Shown here piece by piece: positions 17,981-26,018 of a stretch of 54,083 bases of DNA. The notes beneath the pieces are model-generated. The model searched no databases, was not told the origin of the DNA, and saw only the letters and a program-made list of their open reading frames with translations. The DNA comes from Labilithrix sp. (GTDB lineage Bacteria; Myxococcota_A; Polyangia; Polyangiales; Polyangiaceae): positions 1-54,083 of the forward strand of contig JAHBWA010000054.1 in assembly GCA_019637195.1 (NCBI GenBank), written 5' to 3'. Position numbers and translations under genes: made by a program. The number at the start of each line of letters is the position of its first letter. Position 1 is the stretch's first letter.

Positions 17981-18086
17981 GGCGGGCGGCTGTGCGACCA
18001 CGTCCCGACCTACGCCGCCCATGCAGACCTGCAAGATCGGGCACAAAGTAGCGACGACGCCACCGTTCCTACGCTAAGAGCCGCGC

Positions 18087-19775
18087 ATGATCGGTCTCAC
18101 GCGGCTCGAGAAGTCCTACGCCGGGCGCACCCTCTTCGACGAGGTCTCCCTCCAGCTGAACGCGGGCTCGCGCTACGGGCTCATCGGGGCGAACGGCGCC
18201 GGCAAGTCGACGCTCATGAAGATCATCGCAAAGGACGAGCCGGCGACGAGCGGCAGCGTCTCCATCCCGCGCGAGGCGCGCCTCGGCGTCCTCCGCCAGG
18301 ACCGCTTCCTCGACGACGACGCGATCATCCTCGACCTCGCGATGATGGGTGACACCGTCGTGTGGGAGGCGCTCACCGAACAGCAGCAGATCGTGGATCA
18401 CGGCGCGGACGCGACGAACCTCGCCGACATCGAGGACGTCCTCCGCGCCCACGACGGCTACACCCTCGAGGCGCGCGCCTCCGAGGTGCTCGAGGGGCTC
18501 GGCATCCCGCTCGCGATCCAGCGGCGCCCGCTCGCGACGCTCTCCGGCGGGTTCAAGCTCCGCGTCCTGCTCGCGCAGGTCCTCGTCGCGGGGCCGGACA
18601 TCCTCCTCCTCGACGAGCCGACGAACCACCTCGATATCCTCTCCATTCGCTGGCTCGAGACGTTCCTCCTCGATTACCAGGGGTGCGCCCTCGTCATCTC
18701 CCACGACCAGCGCTTCCTCGAGGCCATCGCGACCCACATCCTCGACGTCGACTACGGCACCGTCGAGCTCTATACGGGCGGATATGCCTCCTTCGCGATC
18801 GAGAAGAAGGCGACGCGCGAGCGCAAGGAAGCAGAGATCGCCCGCACCCAGAAGATCATCGCGGACAAGCGCGCCTTCGTCGATCGCTTCGGCGCCAAGG
18901 CCTCGAAGGCGAAGCAAGCGCAGAGCCGGCTGAAGCAGATCGAGAAGATCGAGGTCGAGGAGCTCGAGGAGAGCTCGCGCCGCGCGCCGCTGTTCCAGTT
19001 CGGGATCGAGCGCCAGAGTGGGAAGGACGTCCTCGAGCTGAAGGGCGTCGCCAAGTCCTACGGCCCGAAGCGCGTCCTCGAGAACGTTTCGCTCACGATC
19101 CGTCGTGGCGAGAAGGTCGCGATCCTCGGAGCGAACGGCCTCGGCAAGTCGACGCTCCTCAAGATCATCGTGAAGCGCCTCGGCGCCGACGAGGGCGAGG
19201 CGCGCTGGGGCTACGAGGCCCGACACGGCTACTTCGCGCAGGACCACGCGGACCTCCTTCCGAGCCCGAAGCAGACGCCGCTCGAGCTGATGAAGTCGGC
19301 GTGCCCGACCGAAGCCGAGCACGTCGTCCGCGGGCGCCTCGGACGCGTCCTCTTCACCGGCCCAGACGTGAACAAGAAGATCGGCTCGCTCTCCGGCGGC
19401 GAGGCGGCGCGCCTCGTGTTCGCGCGCATCATGGCGGAGCAGGCGAACGTCCTCGTCCTCGACGAGCCGACGAACCACCTCGACATGGAGTCGATCGAGG
19501 CGCTCACCGAGGGCCTGAAGGCCTACGAGGGCACGCTCGTCTTCGTCTCGCACGATCGTGCGTTCGTCTCGGCGCTCGCGACGCGCATCGTCGAGGTGAC
19601 GGAGGATGGCTTCCGCGATCGTCCCGGCTCGTACGACGACTACCTGGCGGGCTCCGGCAACGACCACCTCGACATCGACACGGTCGTCCTCAAAGCGAAG
19701 AAGGAGCGCAAGCCGGGCAAGCCGGGCGCGAGCCCGGAGGACGCCACTCGCGCCAGCTCGAGCTCCGCGCAGTAG
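18087..19775 (+). CDS. ABC-F family ATP-binding protein, YbiT-like
   Basis: A 562-residue cytoplasmic protein with two ABC ATPase domains and no membrane segments, the ABC-F layout. Domain 1: Walker A GANGAGKST (residues 34-42), signature LSGGF, Walker B ILLLDEPTNHLD. Between them is the ABC-F linker (about 235-310), with the charged helix EKKATRERKEAEIARTQ and a Lys-rich KASKAKQAQSRLKQIEK segment. Domain 2: Walker A GANGLGKST, signature LSGGE, Walker B VLVLDEPTNHLD, and a switch His in VFVSHD. ABC-F proteins bind the ribosomal E site; the YbiT-type is housekeeping rather than clearly a resistance protein. A 30-base fragment of this gene recurs at 22356. Confidence 0.93.
   Translation: MIGLTRLEKSYAGRTLFDEVSLQLNAGSRYGLIGANGAGKSTLMKIIAKDEPATSGSVSIPREARLGVLRQDRFLDDDAIILDLAMMGDTVVWEALTEQQQIVDHGADATNLADIEDVLRAHDGYTLEARASEVLEGLGIPLAIQRRPLATLSGGFKLRVLLAQVLVAGPDILLLDEPTNHLDILSIRWLETFLLDYQGCALVISHDQRFLEAIATHILDVDYGTVELYTGGYASFAIEKKATRERKEAEIARTQKIIADKRAFVDRFGAKASKAKQAQSRLKQIEKIEVEELEESSRRAPLFQFGIERQSGKDVLELKGVAKSYGPKRVLENVSLTIRRGEKVAILGANGLGKSTLLKIIVKRLGADEGEARWGYEARHGYFAQDHADLLPSPKQTPLELMKSACPTEAEHVVRGRLGRVLFTGPDVNKKIGSLSGGEAARLVFARIMAEQANVLVLDEPTNHLDMESIEALTEGLKAYEGTLVFVSHDRAFVSALATRIVEVTEDGFRDRPGSYDDYLAGSGNDHLDIDTVVLKAKKERKPGKPGASPEDATRASSSSAQ
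19364..19393. repeat. 30-base exact repeat, copy inside the ABC-F gene
   Basis: Identical to 22356-22385 in the same orientation. It encodes the DVNKKIGSL segment just before the second ABC signature. This is the parent copy. Confidence 0.85.
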
Positions 19776-19784
19776 GACGGCGGC

Positions 19785-20639
19785 TCAGCGCGTGCGATCA
19801 CCCGCGTCGTGGGCGGCGCGCCGGGGGCGCGCGTCCAGGGTCACGGCCAGGAGGAAGCACGGTGCCACGACGAGGGCGTTGAGCGTCCCATGGACCGAGA
19901 CCATCCCCCGGATCCCCTCGACCGCGGGGATCACGGGCATCGAGAGCTCGTTCCGCAACGCGAGCAGCATCGTGAGCCCGAGGCCGGCGAGGCTGACGCA
20001 GCCGAGGGCAAACGCGGAGCGGTTCTTCGACCAGACGCTTCGCAAGAACACGAGCTGGGAAACGGGGATCGCGACCGCGATGCCGACCACGCCGATCGGC
20101 TTCATCGCACGAAGCTGATCGATGCCGAGGGCGATCGAGAGGAACGAGGCGAAGCACACGAACACCGAGGCGAGGTAGACGCCGCGGTGCGGGCCGTCCC
20201 GGTCGGCGAGGGCGGCCAGCACCCCGATCAGGATCCAGCCGAGCACGTTCCCGTGCAACGCGGCGTAGTAGCTGAAATGCGCGTCGTACCCCAGGATGCG
20301 AAGATCGTTCGCGCCTCCGACGAGCCACACCGCCGCGATGTTGCTGAAGAGGAAGGGGATGATCGCTGCGAGCCCCCGCGGCGAGCGCAATGACGCGACG
20401 CCGCCTCGAAGGAATCGCTCTCGGAGGAAGAGCGCGAAGCTCGCCGCGCAGAACACGAGCCAGACGACGCACAGGATCGGCGCGGGCGCGAAGAGCCCGA
20501 GGGCCGCGCACGCGAGCGCCCCGGCGTGGGCCGCCGCGCGGAGTCGCGAGGGCTCGGCGAAGAAGAAGCGGTGGGCGCCGAGGGGCCCCACGGCCATGCT
20601 CACGAGCAAGAGAACGCGGAGCAGGCTGAGCTCGGACAT
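19785..20639 (-). CDS. YndJ-like integral membrane protein
   Basis: A 284-residue protein from ATG 20639 (a GTG precedes it directly) with seven or eight hydrophobic segments. Its composition and motifs suggest the YndJ family of unknown function: an FLFSNIAAVW segment, HFSYYAALHGNVLGW near the middle, and a VHGTLNALV motif near the C-terminus, where YndJ proteins carry HGxxNALG. No catalytic role can be read. It converges on the ABC-F gene with only 9 bases between them and is divergent from the CrtA-like gene. Confidence 0.6.
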   Translation of the reverse strand: MSELSLLRVLLLVSMAVGPLGAHRFFFAEPSRLRAAAHAGALACAALGLFAPAPILCVVWLVFCAASFALFLRERFLRGGVASLRSPRGLAAIIPFLFSNIAAVWLVGGANDLRILGYDAHFSYYAALHGNVLGWILIGVLAALADRDGPHRGVYLASVFVCFASFLSIALGIDQLRAMKPIGVVGIAVAIPVSQLVFLRSVWSKNRSAFALGCVSLAGLGLTMLLALRNELSMPVIPAVEGIRGMVSVHGTLNALVVAPCFLLAVTLDARPRRAAHDAGDRTR

Positions 20640-20692
20640 CACTCGATGACCTGGTCGGTCCTGGGTGAGATACTCCGCACGACCGGCCGCCG

Positions 20693-21391
20693 ATGGAGCT
20701 CTTCAGCTATCACTTGATTCAGGCGCCGGTCTACAGCGTCGCCGCCCGCCTGCTGAGCGCGGGCGCCTTGCGTCGAGTGCCGGGGCTGCGTCACGCGGAG
20801 TGCCTCCTGCCCATGAAGATGGGGCACGCCGTGGCGCTGCCGGGCCGATACCACTGGACCTCGCTCGTGCTCTTCGCTCTCTGGGACGACGAGGCGCACC
20901 TCGAACGCTTCCTCGAGGCGCCGCCCTACCGCGTGTTCGAGCGTTCCGGGTGGCACATGCGCCTGCGCTTCTACAGACGCTGGGGAAGCTACGCGGGGCT
21001 CGACCAGGCCACGGCCTACACCGAGCTCGCGAGCCCCGAGGGACCGGTGGTCGGTGTCACCTTCGCGCGCCTCAAGCTCGCCGAGACCTTTCGCTTCGCG
21101 CGCTGGGGAAAGCCGGTCGAGGCCCAGGTGCGCGACCACCCCGGCGTGACCCGCGCGACGGTCGCCTTCCGACCGCTGAACACGTTCTCGACCTTCAGCA
21201 TCTGGCGGAGCGAGCGGGACATGTTGGGCATGGTCCGCGGCCGCCAAGCGGAGGTCGACGGGACGGGGCACCGCGACGCGATGAAGGAGCTCGCCCGGAG
21301 GTCCTTCCACTACGAGTTCACCACGATGCGCTTCGTGCCGCTCTCGGAGCACGGCCAGTGGCCCGAGCCCATGCGCCTCCTTACGTCGTGA
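20693..21391 (+). CDS. CrtA/DUF3291-like protein (spheroidene monooxygenase family fold)
   Basis: A 232-residue soluble protein from ATG 20693. It resembles the spheroidene monooxygenase-like family: an N-terminal MKMGHAVALPGRYHWTSLVLFALWDDEAHLERFL block, a middle VVGVTFARLKLAETFRFARW segment, and the late FSTFSIWRSERDMLGM...HRDAMKELARRSFHYEFTTMRFVPL block, which matches the duplicated ferredoxin-like (ABM) fold. No carotenoid gene is nearby, so a true CrtA role is doubtful. Family call is from pattern only. Confidence 0.55.
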   Translation: MELFSYHLIQAPVYSVAARLLSAGALRRVPGLRHAECLLPMKMGHAVALPGRYHWTSLVLFALWDDEAHLERFLEAPPYRVFERSGWHMRLRFYRRWGSYAGLDQATAYTELASPEGPVVGVTFARLKLAETFRFARWGKPVEAQVRDHPGVTRATVAFRPLNTFSTFSIWRSERDMLGMVRGRQAEVDGTGHRDAMKELARRSFHYEFTTMRFVPLSEHGQWPEPMRLLTS

Positions 21392-21410
21392 GCGACCTCC
21401 GGCGCGCCCG

Positions 21411-22283
21411 TCAACGGAAGATCGCCGGCGGGAGCTCCGAGAGCGCGCGGGCGAGGGCGGTGACGAGCCGCGACGCGTCCTCGAAGCGCGAGAGCGTCTG
21501 CGTGCCGAAGCTCGCGTCCCAGAGCAACTCGACGCGGCGACGGTGGCAGCGAAGGACGAACGTGGGACGCCGGAGCAAGATCGCGCGCAGCTCGGCGGTG
21601 AGGCTCCTTCGTGCCCACTCCAGCGAGCGCCCCGTGACCGCGAAGACGCGGTCGAACGGCTCGTCGCCGAGGCCGGCCTGGCGGACTCCGAGCACGGCGA
21701 GGACCGCGTCGACGCCGCCCTTGGCGGAGACGAAGAGCTCCTCCGCCGTGTCGACGTCGGCGCGCACGCGCCAGTACCTCCGCTCGGAGTAGACGCCGGG
21801 GCCAGCGTGGTCCTCGGTCCACCTCTTGGACAGCGTCACGTGATACGCGAGCTGCGGGATCGCTCCCCGAACGAAGGACACGCGATCGAATCGCTCCGCG
21901 CGCGTCTCCGCGTCGGCGTCCCCGACGAGCGCCTCGGCGAGCGTCGAGCCGGCCTCTGCCGCGAGGAGCGTGCCGCCGAACGCCTCGGCGAGGAGCGCCT
22001 CGACGTCGCCCTCGAGCCGGTCGGCCTCCGGGATCGACGCCTCCAGCGCGCTGACGGCCGCACGCCACGCTCTCCAGTGGTTGCGCCCCCACCGGATCGC
22101 CACCGGACCGGAGACCAGCGCAGCGACGCCGAGCGCGAGCCGCGCGGGCTCGACCGGCGCGTCGCCGAGCAGTCGACCGAGCTCGATCGCGCCGTACGCC
22201 GTCAGACCTCCGCCGGCCAAGATCGCGATCCCGCCCGCGTCGTTGCCCCTCTCGGGGCTCAACAGGCGACCGCGAGCTCTCAT
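21411..22283 (-). CDS. Gene X: membrane-anchored protein of unknown function
   Basis: A 290-residue protein from ATG 22283. Two hydrophobic stretches lie near the N-terminus (GIAILAGGGLTAYGAIELG and LALGVAALVSGPVAI), followed by a soluble domain of about 220 residues rich in Arg, Asp and Glu, with TSLxxR-like features only; no known motif is recognised. It ends ELPPAIFR. Its interest is its history: a relic of its 3' end lies at 17903-17980 before the ABC-F gene, and a relic of the ABC-F gene lies just upstream of it. Confidence 0.72.
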   Translation of the reverse strand: MRARGRLLSPERGNDAGGIAILAGGGLTAYGAIELGRLLGDAPVEPARLALGVAALVSGPVAIRWGRNHWRAWRAAVSALEASIPEADRLEGDVEALLAEAFGGTLLAAEAGSTLAEALVGDADAETRAERFDRVSFVRGAIPQLAYHVTLSKRWTEDHAGPGVYSERRYWRVRADVDTAEELFVSAKGGVDAVLAVLGVRQAGLGDEPFDRVFAVTGRSLEWARRSLTAELRAILLRRPTFVLRCHRRRVELLWDASFGTQTLSRFEDASRLVTALARALSELPPAIFR

Positions 22284-22355
22284 GAGAACAGCATACACAC
22301 GTCGAACGCCGCGGCGGACGGGCGCGTCGGGAGAACCGGCCGCGGCTCGCCACCG

Positions 22356-22385
22356 AGACGTGAACAAGAAGATCGGCTCGCTCTC
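22356..22385 (+). pseudogene. Relic of the ABC-F gene
   Basis: Thirty bases identical to 19364-19393 (internal ABC-F codons), 73 bases upstream of gene X. The next bases (22386-22396, tcgtcttcgtc) resemble ABC-F sequence from about 19541, as if 19394-19540 had been deleted from a second copy. No reading frame survives. Confidence 0.7.
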
Positions 22386-22414
22386 TCGTCTTCGTCACGC
22401 GCGCGGAGCCGCGC

Positions 22415-23263
22415 TCAGCGCGCCGACGGTCCGCGGGCGTGGAGCGTGCGCACCGCGCAGTCGGCGAGCGCCTCACCCCAGACGCGGAGGCCGGCGTACT
22501 CGGCCGCGAGGTGCGGATCGGCGGCGTACTGCGAGCGCCCGAGCCACGCGTTCTCGTCGACGATGCCGGCGAGCGGCACCGTCCGCGGGACCCGCGCCAC
22601 GAGCGCGCCCTCGTGGAAGAGCGAGACCGCGTCGCTCGAGACGGTCACGACGACCAGACGCAGCTCCTCGTCGAGCACGACGTCGCTGAGCGCGACGGCC
22701 TCGCCGCCAGCGCCGTCGGCGCTCATCAGCACGGCGAGCCCCGACGGGACGTTGCCCGTCGACGGCGTCAGCGCGAGGTACGAGCGGCCGACGGCCGGGG
22801 TACCCGGCGGCGGGTCCTCCCCGACCGAGCTCGTGCCGAGATCGAAGATGCGCGTGTAGCCGGCGCCGCCGAGGCGCCGCACCCAGACCGCGACGCTCAC
22901 CGCCGAGAGGCCCTCGAGGATACCGTTCGGGAGGTCGACGTAGTCGTCGACGCCGTCGAGCCGGAGGACGCTGCTCCCGTCGAGCACGGCGCCGCCGAGC
23001 ACGCGCCCGCTCGGGCCACCGCGGAGGTCGACCAGCTCGGTGCCGACGCCGCCGAACGCGTAGTCGCGCGCGGGGCTCGGAGGCTCGCAGGCGTCGCCGG
23101 TCGGGCTCGCGCCGTCCGCGGCGCCCCCCGCGTCGGCGCCGACGATGGCGTCGTCGTCGAGCCGGCCGAGCGCGAGCGGTCCCGAGCTGCACGCGCCCGC
23201 GAGGAGCGCCGCCGCGCACGGGACCCACATGTGGCGGTGCGGAGCGCGTGCGCCCACCGTCAT
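22415..23263 (-). CDS. LamG-type (concanavalin A-like) lipoprotein
   Basis: A 282-residue protein from ATG 23263 (ATG at codon 12 also possible) with lipoprotein signal ...MWVPCAAALLAGAC. A Gly/Asp linker precedes a laminin-G-like lectin fold: GAVLDGSSVLRLDGVDDYVDLPNG, SAVSVAVWVRR, RIFDLGTSS, LVVVTVSSDAVSLFHEGALVAR and NAWLGRSQYAADPHLAAEYAGLRVW, the usual order of strands in LamG_3-type domains, including the LDGxxDYVxLP motif. The domain binds glycans or proteins; the ligand is unknown. It is divergent from the sigma factor gene at 23386. Confidence 0.85.
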   Translation of the reverse strand: MTVGARAPHRHMWVPCAAALLAGACSSGPLALGRLDDDAIVGADAGGAADGASPTGDACEPPSPARDYAFGGVGTELVDLRGGPSGRVLGGAVLDGSSVLRLDGVDDYVDLPNGILEGLSAVSVAVWVRRLGGAGYTRIFDLGTSSVGEDPPPGTPAVGRSYLALTPSTGNVPSGLAVLMSADGAGGEAVALSDVVLDEELRLVVVTVSSDAVSLFHEGALVARVPRTVPLAGIVDENAWLGRSQYAADPHLAAEYAGLRVWGEALADCAVRTLHARGPSAR

Positions 23264-23385
23264 CGCTCCCGAGCTCCGGCGCGGCGCGAGCCGACCATGC
23301 CTCTCGATAGCACGAGAAAGTCGGCCGGAGGCGCGAGCGTCGCTTTCGAGGCACGGAGCGGGCGGCTTGCGGCAACATCACCCCT

Positions 23386-23973
23386 GTGAACGTGGACGCG
23401 CCAGAGAGACGGGACGACGCGGCGCCCGTCGTCGAGACCGCGAGGCCGACGCCGCCGGGGCTCGACTTCCTCGCGGTCTACGAGGAGCTCTTCCCCTTCG
23501 TCTGGCGGATCGCGCGGCGCCGCGGTGTGCCGGAGGCGGCGCTCGACGACGTCTGCCAGGACGTCTTCGTCATCGTTCACAAGCGACTCACCGAGTTCGA
23601 GGGCCGCTCGTCGCTGAAGACGTGGGTCTACGGCATCCTGCACAACGTCATCCTGACGCGTCACCGGACGACGACGCGCCGCGATCCGGGGCGCACCGAG
23701 ATCGATCCCGAGCACCTCGTGGACGGCACCGCCGGTCCGGACGACGCGGCGAGCGGCGCGGAGGCCGCGCGGATCGCGCACGGTCTCCTCGCGCAGCTCG
23801 GCGACGACAAGCGCGCGATGTTCGTCCTGGTCGAGCTCGAGGGGATGACGGTCCCCGAGGCCGCCGAGGCGGTGCAGGTCAACCTCAACACGGCGTACGC
23901 GCGGCTACGCGCGGCGCGCAGCGAGTTCGCGTCGGCCGTGGCGCGGTTCCAGGCGAAGGAGAGGAGGACGTGA
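23386..23973 (+). CDS. ECF-type RNA polymerase sigma factor (module B)
   Basis: A 195-residue sigma factor starting at GTG 23386. Region 2 spans about residues 30-100 (VYEELFPFVWRIARRRGVPEAALDDVCQDVFVIVHKRL, then KTWVYGILHNV) and region 4 about 130-185 (LGDDKRAMFVLVELEGMTVPEAAEAVQVNLNTAYARLRAAR). The stop overlaps the next start as TGATG. It is a paralogue of the module A factor in layout, though order differs: here the sigma and anti-sigma genes come first and the envelope protein last. It could drive this cluster, including the two downstream glucan-related genes. Confidence 0.93.
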   Translation: MNVDAPERRDDAAPVVETARPTPPGLDFLAVYEELFPFVWRIARRRGVPEAALDDVCQDVFVIVHKRLTEFEGRSSLKTWVYGILHNVILTRHRTTTRRDPGRTEIDPEHLVDGTAGPDDAASGAEAARIAHGLLAQLGDDKRAMFVLVELEGMTVPEAAEAVQVNLNTAYARLRAARSEFASAVARFQAKERRT

Positions 23974-24872
23974 TGGACGAGCTAGGTCCCGACGAGCAGA
24001 AGTGGCTCGACGTGCTCCGCGCGGCCGACGAGCCGACCACCACCGATCGCGCGCGCGTCCGCGCCGCGGTCCTCGCAGGCGTCGCCGGCGCGGGCGCGAC
24101 CGCAGGGATCGCCGCGTCCGGCGCCGTCGCGAAGGCCGCCGGCGGCGCCGCAGCAGCGACGGGCGCGGGGGGGATCGCCGCTTCCGGCGCGGCCGCGAAG
24201 GCCGCGAGCGCGGGCGGCGCCGCTTCCGGCGCCGTCGGCAGCGCGGCAGCAACGGGCGCCGCGGCGGCGACGGGCGCCGCGATCTCCTTTGCGAGCGCCT
24301 GGAAGATCGGCGTCGCCGTGATCGCGCTCGGCGTCGCAGGCGGCGCGACGGCCATCGCGACCAGGGGCGAGAACGCGCCCGCCCCGGCGCCCGTGTCGGC
24401 GAGCGCAACGGGCGCGCCCGAGGCGGCGCCATCGCAGGACGCGCCGCCGCCGGAGAACGCCCCGACGCAAGCCGCAGCGTCGCCCGTCGCCGCGCAAGGC
24501 GGCGACGCGACCGAGCCCAGCGCGCGCCCCGGCGAAGCCCCCAAGCCCGCCGCGCGCGCTCCGCTCCGGAGCCCGCCCGCACGCGCGACGGCGTCGGCGC
24601 CCGAGGGCGACGTCGACGCCGAGGTGCGCCTCATCACCGAGGCGCAGCGCTCCCTCGAGCGCGGCGATCCCGCCGCCGCGCTCGCGACGCTGGCGCGGCA
24701 CGGACGCGAGCACCCACGCGGCGCGTTCGCCGTCGAGCGCGAGGGCCTGCGCGCGATCGCGGCCTGTGAGGCGAAGCGGACCGACGGGCGCGCGCTCGCC
24801 GAGCGCTTCATCGCCGGGCACGCGAGCTCTCCCCTCGTCGCCCGCGTCCGAGCCACGTGCCTCGCCCCGTGA
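23973..24872 (+). CDS. Single-pass membrane anti-sigma candidate with an Ala/Gly-repeat segment (module B)
   Basis: A 299-residue protein from ATG 23973, preceded by GGAGGA. An N-terminal about 30 residues (DEQKWLDVLRAADEPT) is followed by about 70 residues of Ala/Gly/Ser low complexity with repeated AASGAxAKAA units, one membrane helix (WKIGVAVIALGVAGGATAI), a Pro/Ala linker and a C-terminal helical domain (AQRSLERGDPAAALATLARHGREHPRGAFAVERE) similar to the module A protein. It is the likely regulator of the adjacent sigma factor, by position. The Ala/Gly block is unusual for a cytoplasmic domain; it may be a flexible arm. Confidence 0.7.
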   Translation: MDELGPDEQKWLDVLRAADEPTTTDRARVRAAVLAGVAGAGATAGIAASGAVAKAAGGAAAATGAGGIAASGAAAKAASAGGAASGAVGSAAATGAAAATGAAISFASAWKIGVAVIALGVAGGATAIATRGENAPAPAPVSASATGAPEAAPSQDAPPPENAPTQAAASPVAAQGGDATEPSARPGEAPKPAARAPLRSPPARATASAPEGDVDAEVRLITEAQRSLERGDPAAALATLARHGREHPRGAFAVEREGLRAIAACEAKRTDGRALAERFIAGHASSPLVARVRATCLAP

Positions 24873-24968
24873 CCGCGCCCCGCGCCGGACCGCCTCCCCG
24901 CGTCGGTGGCGACGCCGACGCAACACCCTGGAGCGCCCCGCGCGCAGCTCGTAGACTCCGCGCCCGAA

Positions 24969-25958
24969 ATGCCTCGCGCGATCGCGCTCCGTACGTGCGC
25001 CGCCGGACTGGCGGCCGCGCTCGCGCTGCTCGCCGGCGAGCGCGGCGCGTTGGCGGAGCCCTCGCTCGATCTGACCTGGGACGCGCCGGCGGGGTGCCCC
25101 GATCGCGAGTGGGTGCGGGCCGCCGTCCTGCACCTCGTAACGTCGTCGTCGGCTCAGGAGCTCCACGTCCACGCGGCCGTCCGCGCCGAGGGCGACCAGT
25201 GGATCGTCGATCTGGCGCTCTCGGGCGCGGCGACCGGGACACGCACGCTGCGCGCCTCGACCTGCACCTCCGTCGCGCGCGGCGCCGCGCTGATCGTCGC
25301 CCTCACGCTCGATCCGCAGGCCGCGGCGAGCGTCCCCGAGGATCCCGCCCCGCCGGCGCCGCCGCCCCCGCGCGCGCCCGAGCCGCCAGCGCCCGCTCCC
25401 GAGCCTGGCCCCACGCAGGCGCCCGACGCCTCGCCGCGACGGGCCCGACCGATCGCGTTCCTCGGCGCCTCCGCCGCGCGCGCCCTCGTCCCTGGCGTCG
25501 CTCCGGGCGCGGTCGTGGGCGGGGGCATCGTGTGGAGCGCGCTCCGGATCGATCTCGCGGCGGAGCTCGTGCCCTCCGCGCGCGCGTCGCTGGCACGCGT
25601 TCCCGGCGTGGGCGCAGACTTCTCGCTCGCGTCCCTCGCGCTCCGCGCGTGCGCCGGGCGGACGCTGGCGAGCGTCGCCCTGCACGGGTGCACCGCGCTC
25701 CGCGGCGCGCGCATCGCCGGTGAGGGCACCGGGCTCACGGAGTCGTACCGACAGACCGCGCACCTCCTGGCGATCGAGCCGGGTGTGCTCGCGCGGTTCC
25801 CCGCGGCGACGCGCGTGGGTGTCGAGCTCGCCGCCGCCGCCGTGCTCCCGATCACGCGCCCCGACTTCGTCTTCCTCGCGAGCGGCCCATCCGAGCCGCT
25901 CTTTCGCGTGTCGGCGGTGGGCGCACGTGTCGGCCTGGGGGCGAGCGTTCTGTTCTGA
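24969..25958 (+). CDS. Envelope protein of sigma module B
   Basis: A 329-residue protein from ATG 24969, 96 bases after the anti-sigma gene. A signal peptide ends ...GALAEP. The N-terminal domain (GCPDREWVRAAVLHLV..., TGTRTLRASTCTSVARGAALIVAL) corresponds to that of the module A protein, with its C-x-x-R helix near the end. A long Pro/Ala linker and a strand-rich C-terminal half ending GLGASVLF follow, again with a final aromatic as in outer-membrane barrels. Probably an outer-membrane protein linked to the sigma pathway; sequence between the two paralogues is much diverged. Confidence 0.73.
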   Translation: MPRAIALRTCAAGLAAALALLAGERGALAEPSLDLTWDAPAGCPDREWVRAAVLHLVTSSSAQELHVHAAVRAEGDQWIVDLALSGAATGTRTLRASTCTSVARGAALIVALTLDPQAAASVPEDPAPPAPPPPRAPEPPAPAPEPGPTQAPDASPRRARPIAFLGASAARALVPGVAPGAVVGGGIVWSALRIDLAAELVPSARASLARVPGVGADFSLASLALRACAGRTLASVALHGCTALRGARIAGEGTGLTESYRQTAHLLAIEPGVLARFPAATRVGVELAAAAVLPITRPDFVFLASGPSEPLFRVSAVGARVGLGASVLF

Positions 25959-26018
25959 ATCGACACGTCGCGGTCGAATTCGACATGGATCGCGCCGCAG
26001 GCGGAGACGGGACCCTCC

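Noticed and set aside
20693..21391. A carotenoid biosynthesis role for the CrtA-like gene
   Set aside because: No other carotenoid gene is nearby and CrtA-like folds are widespread in unrelated proteins.
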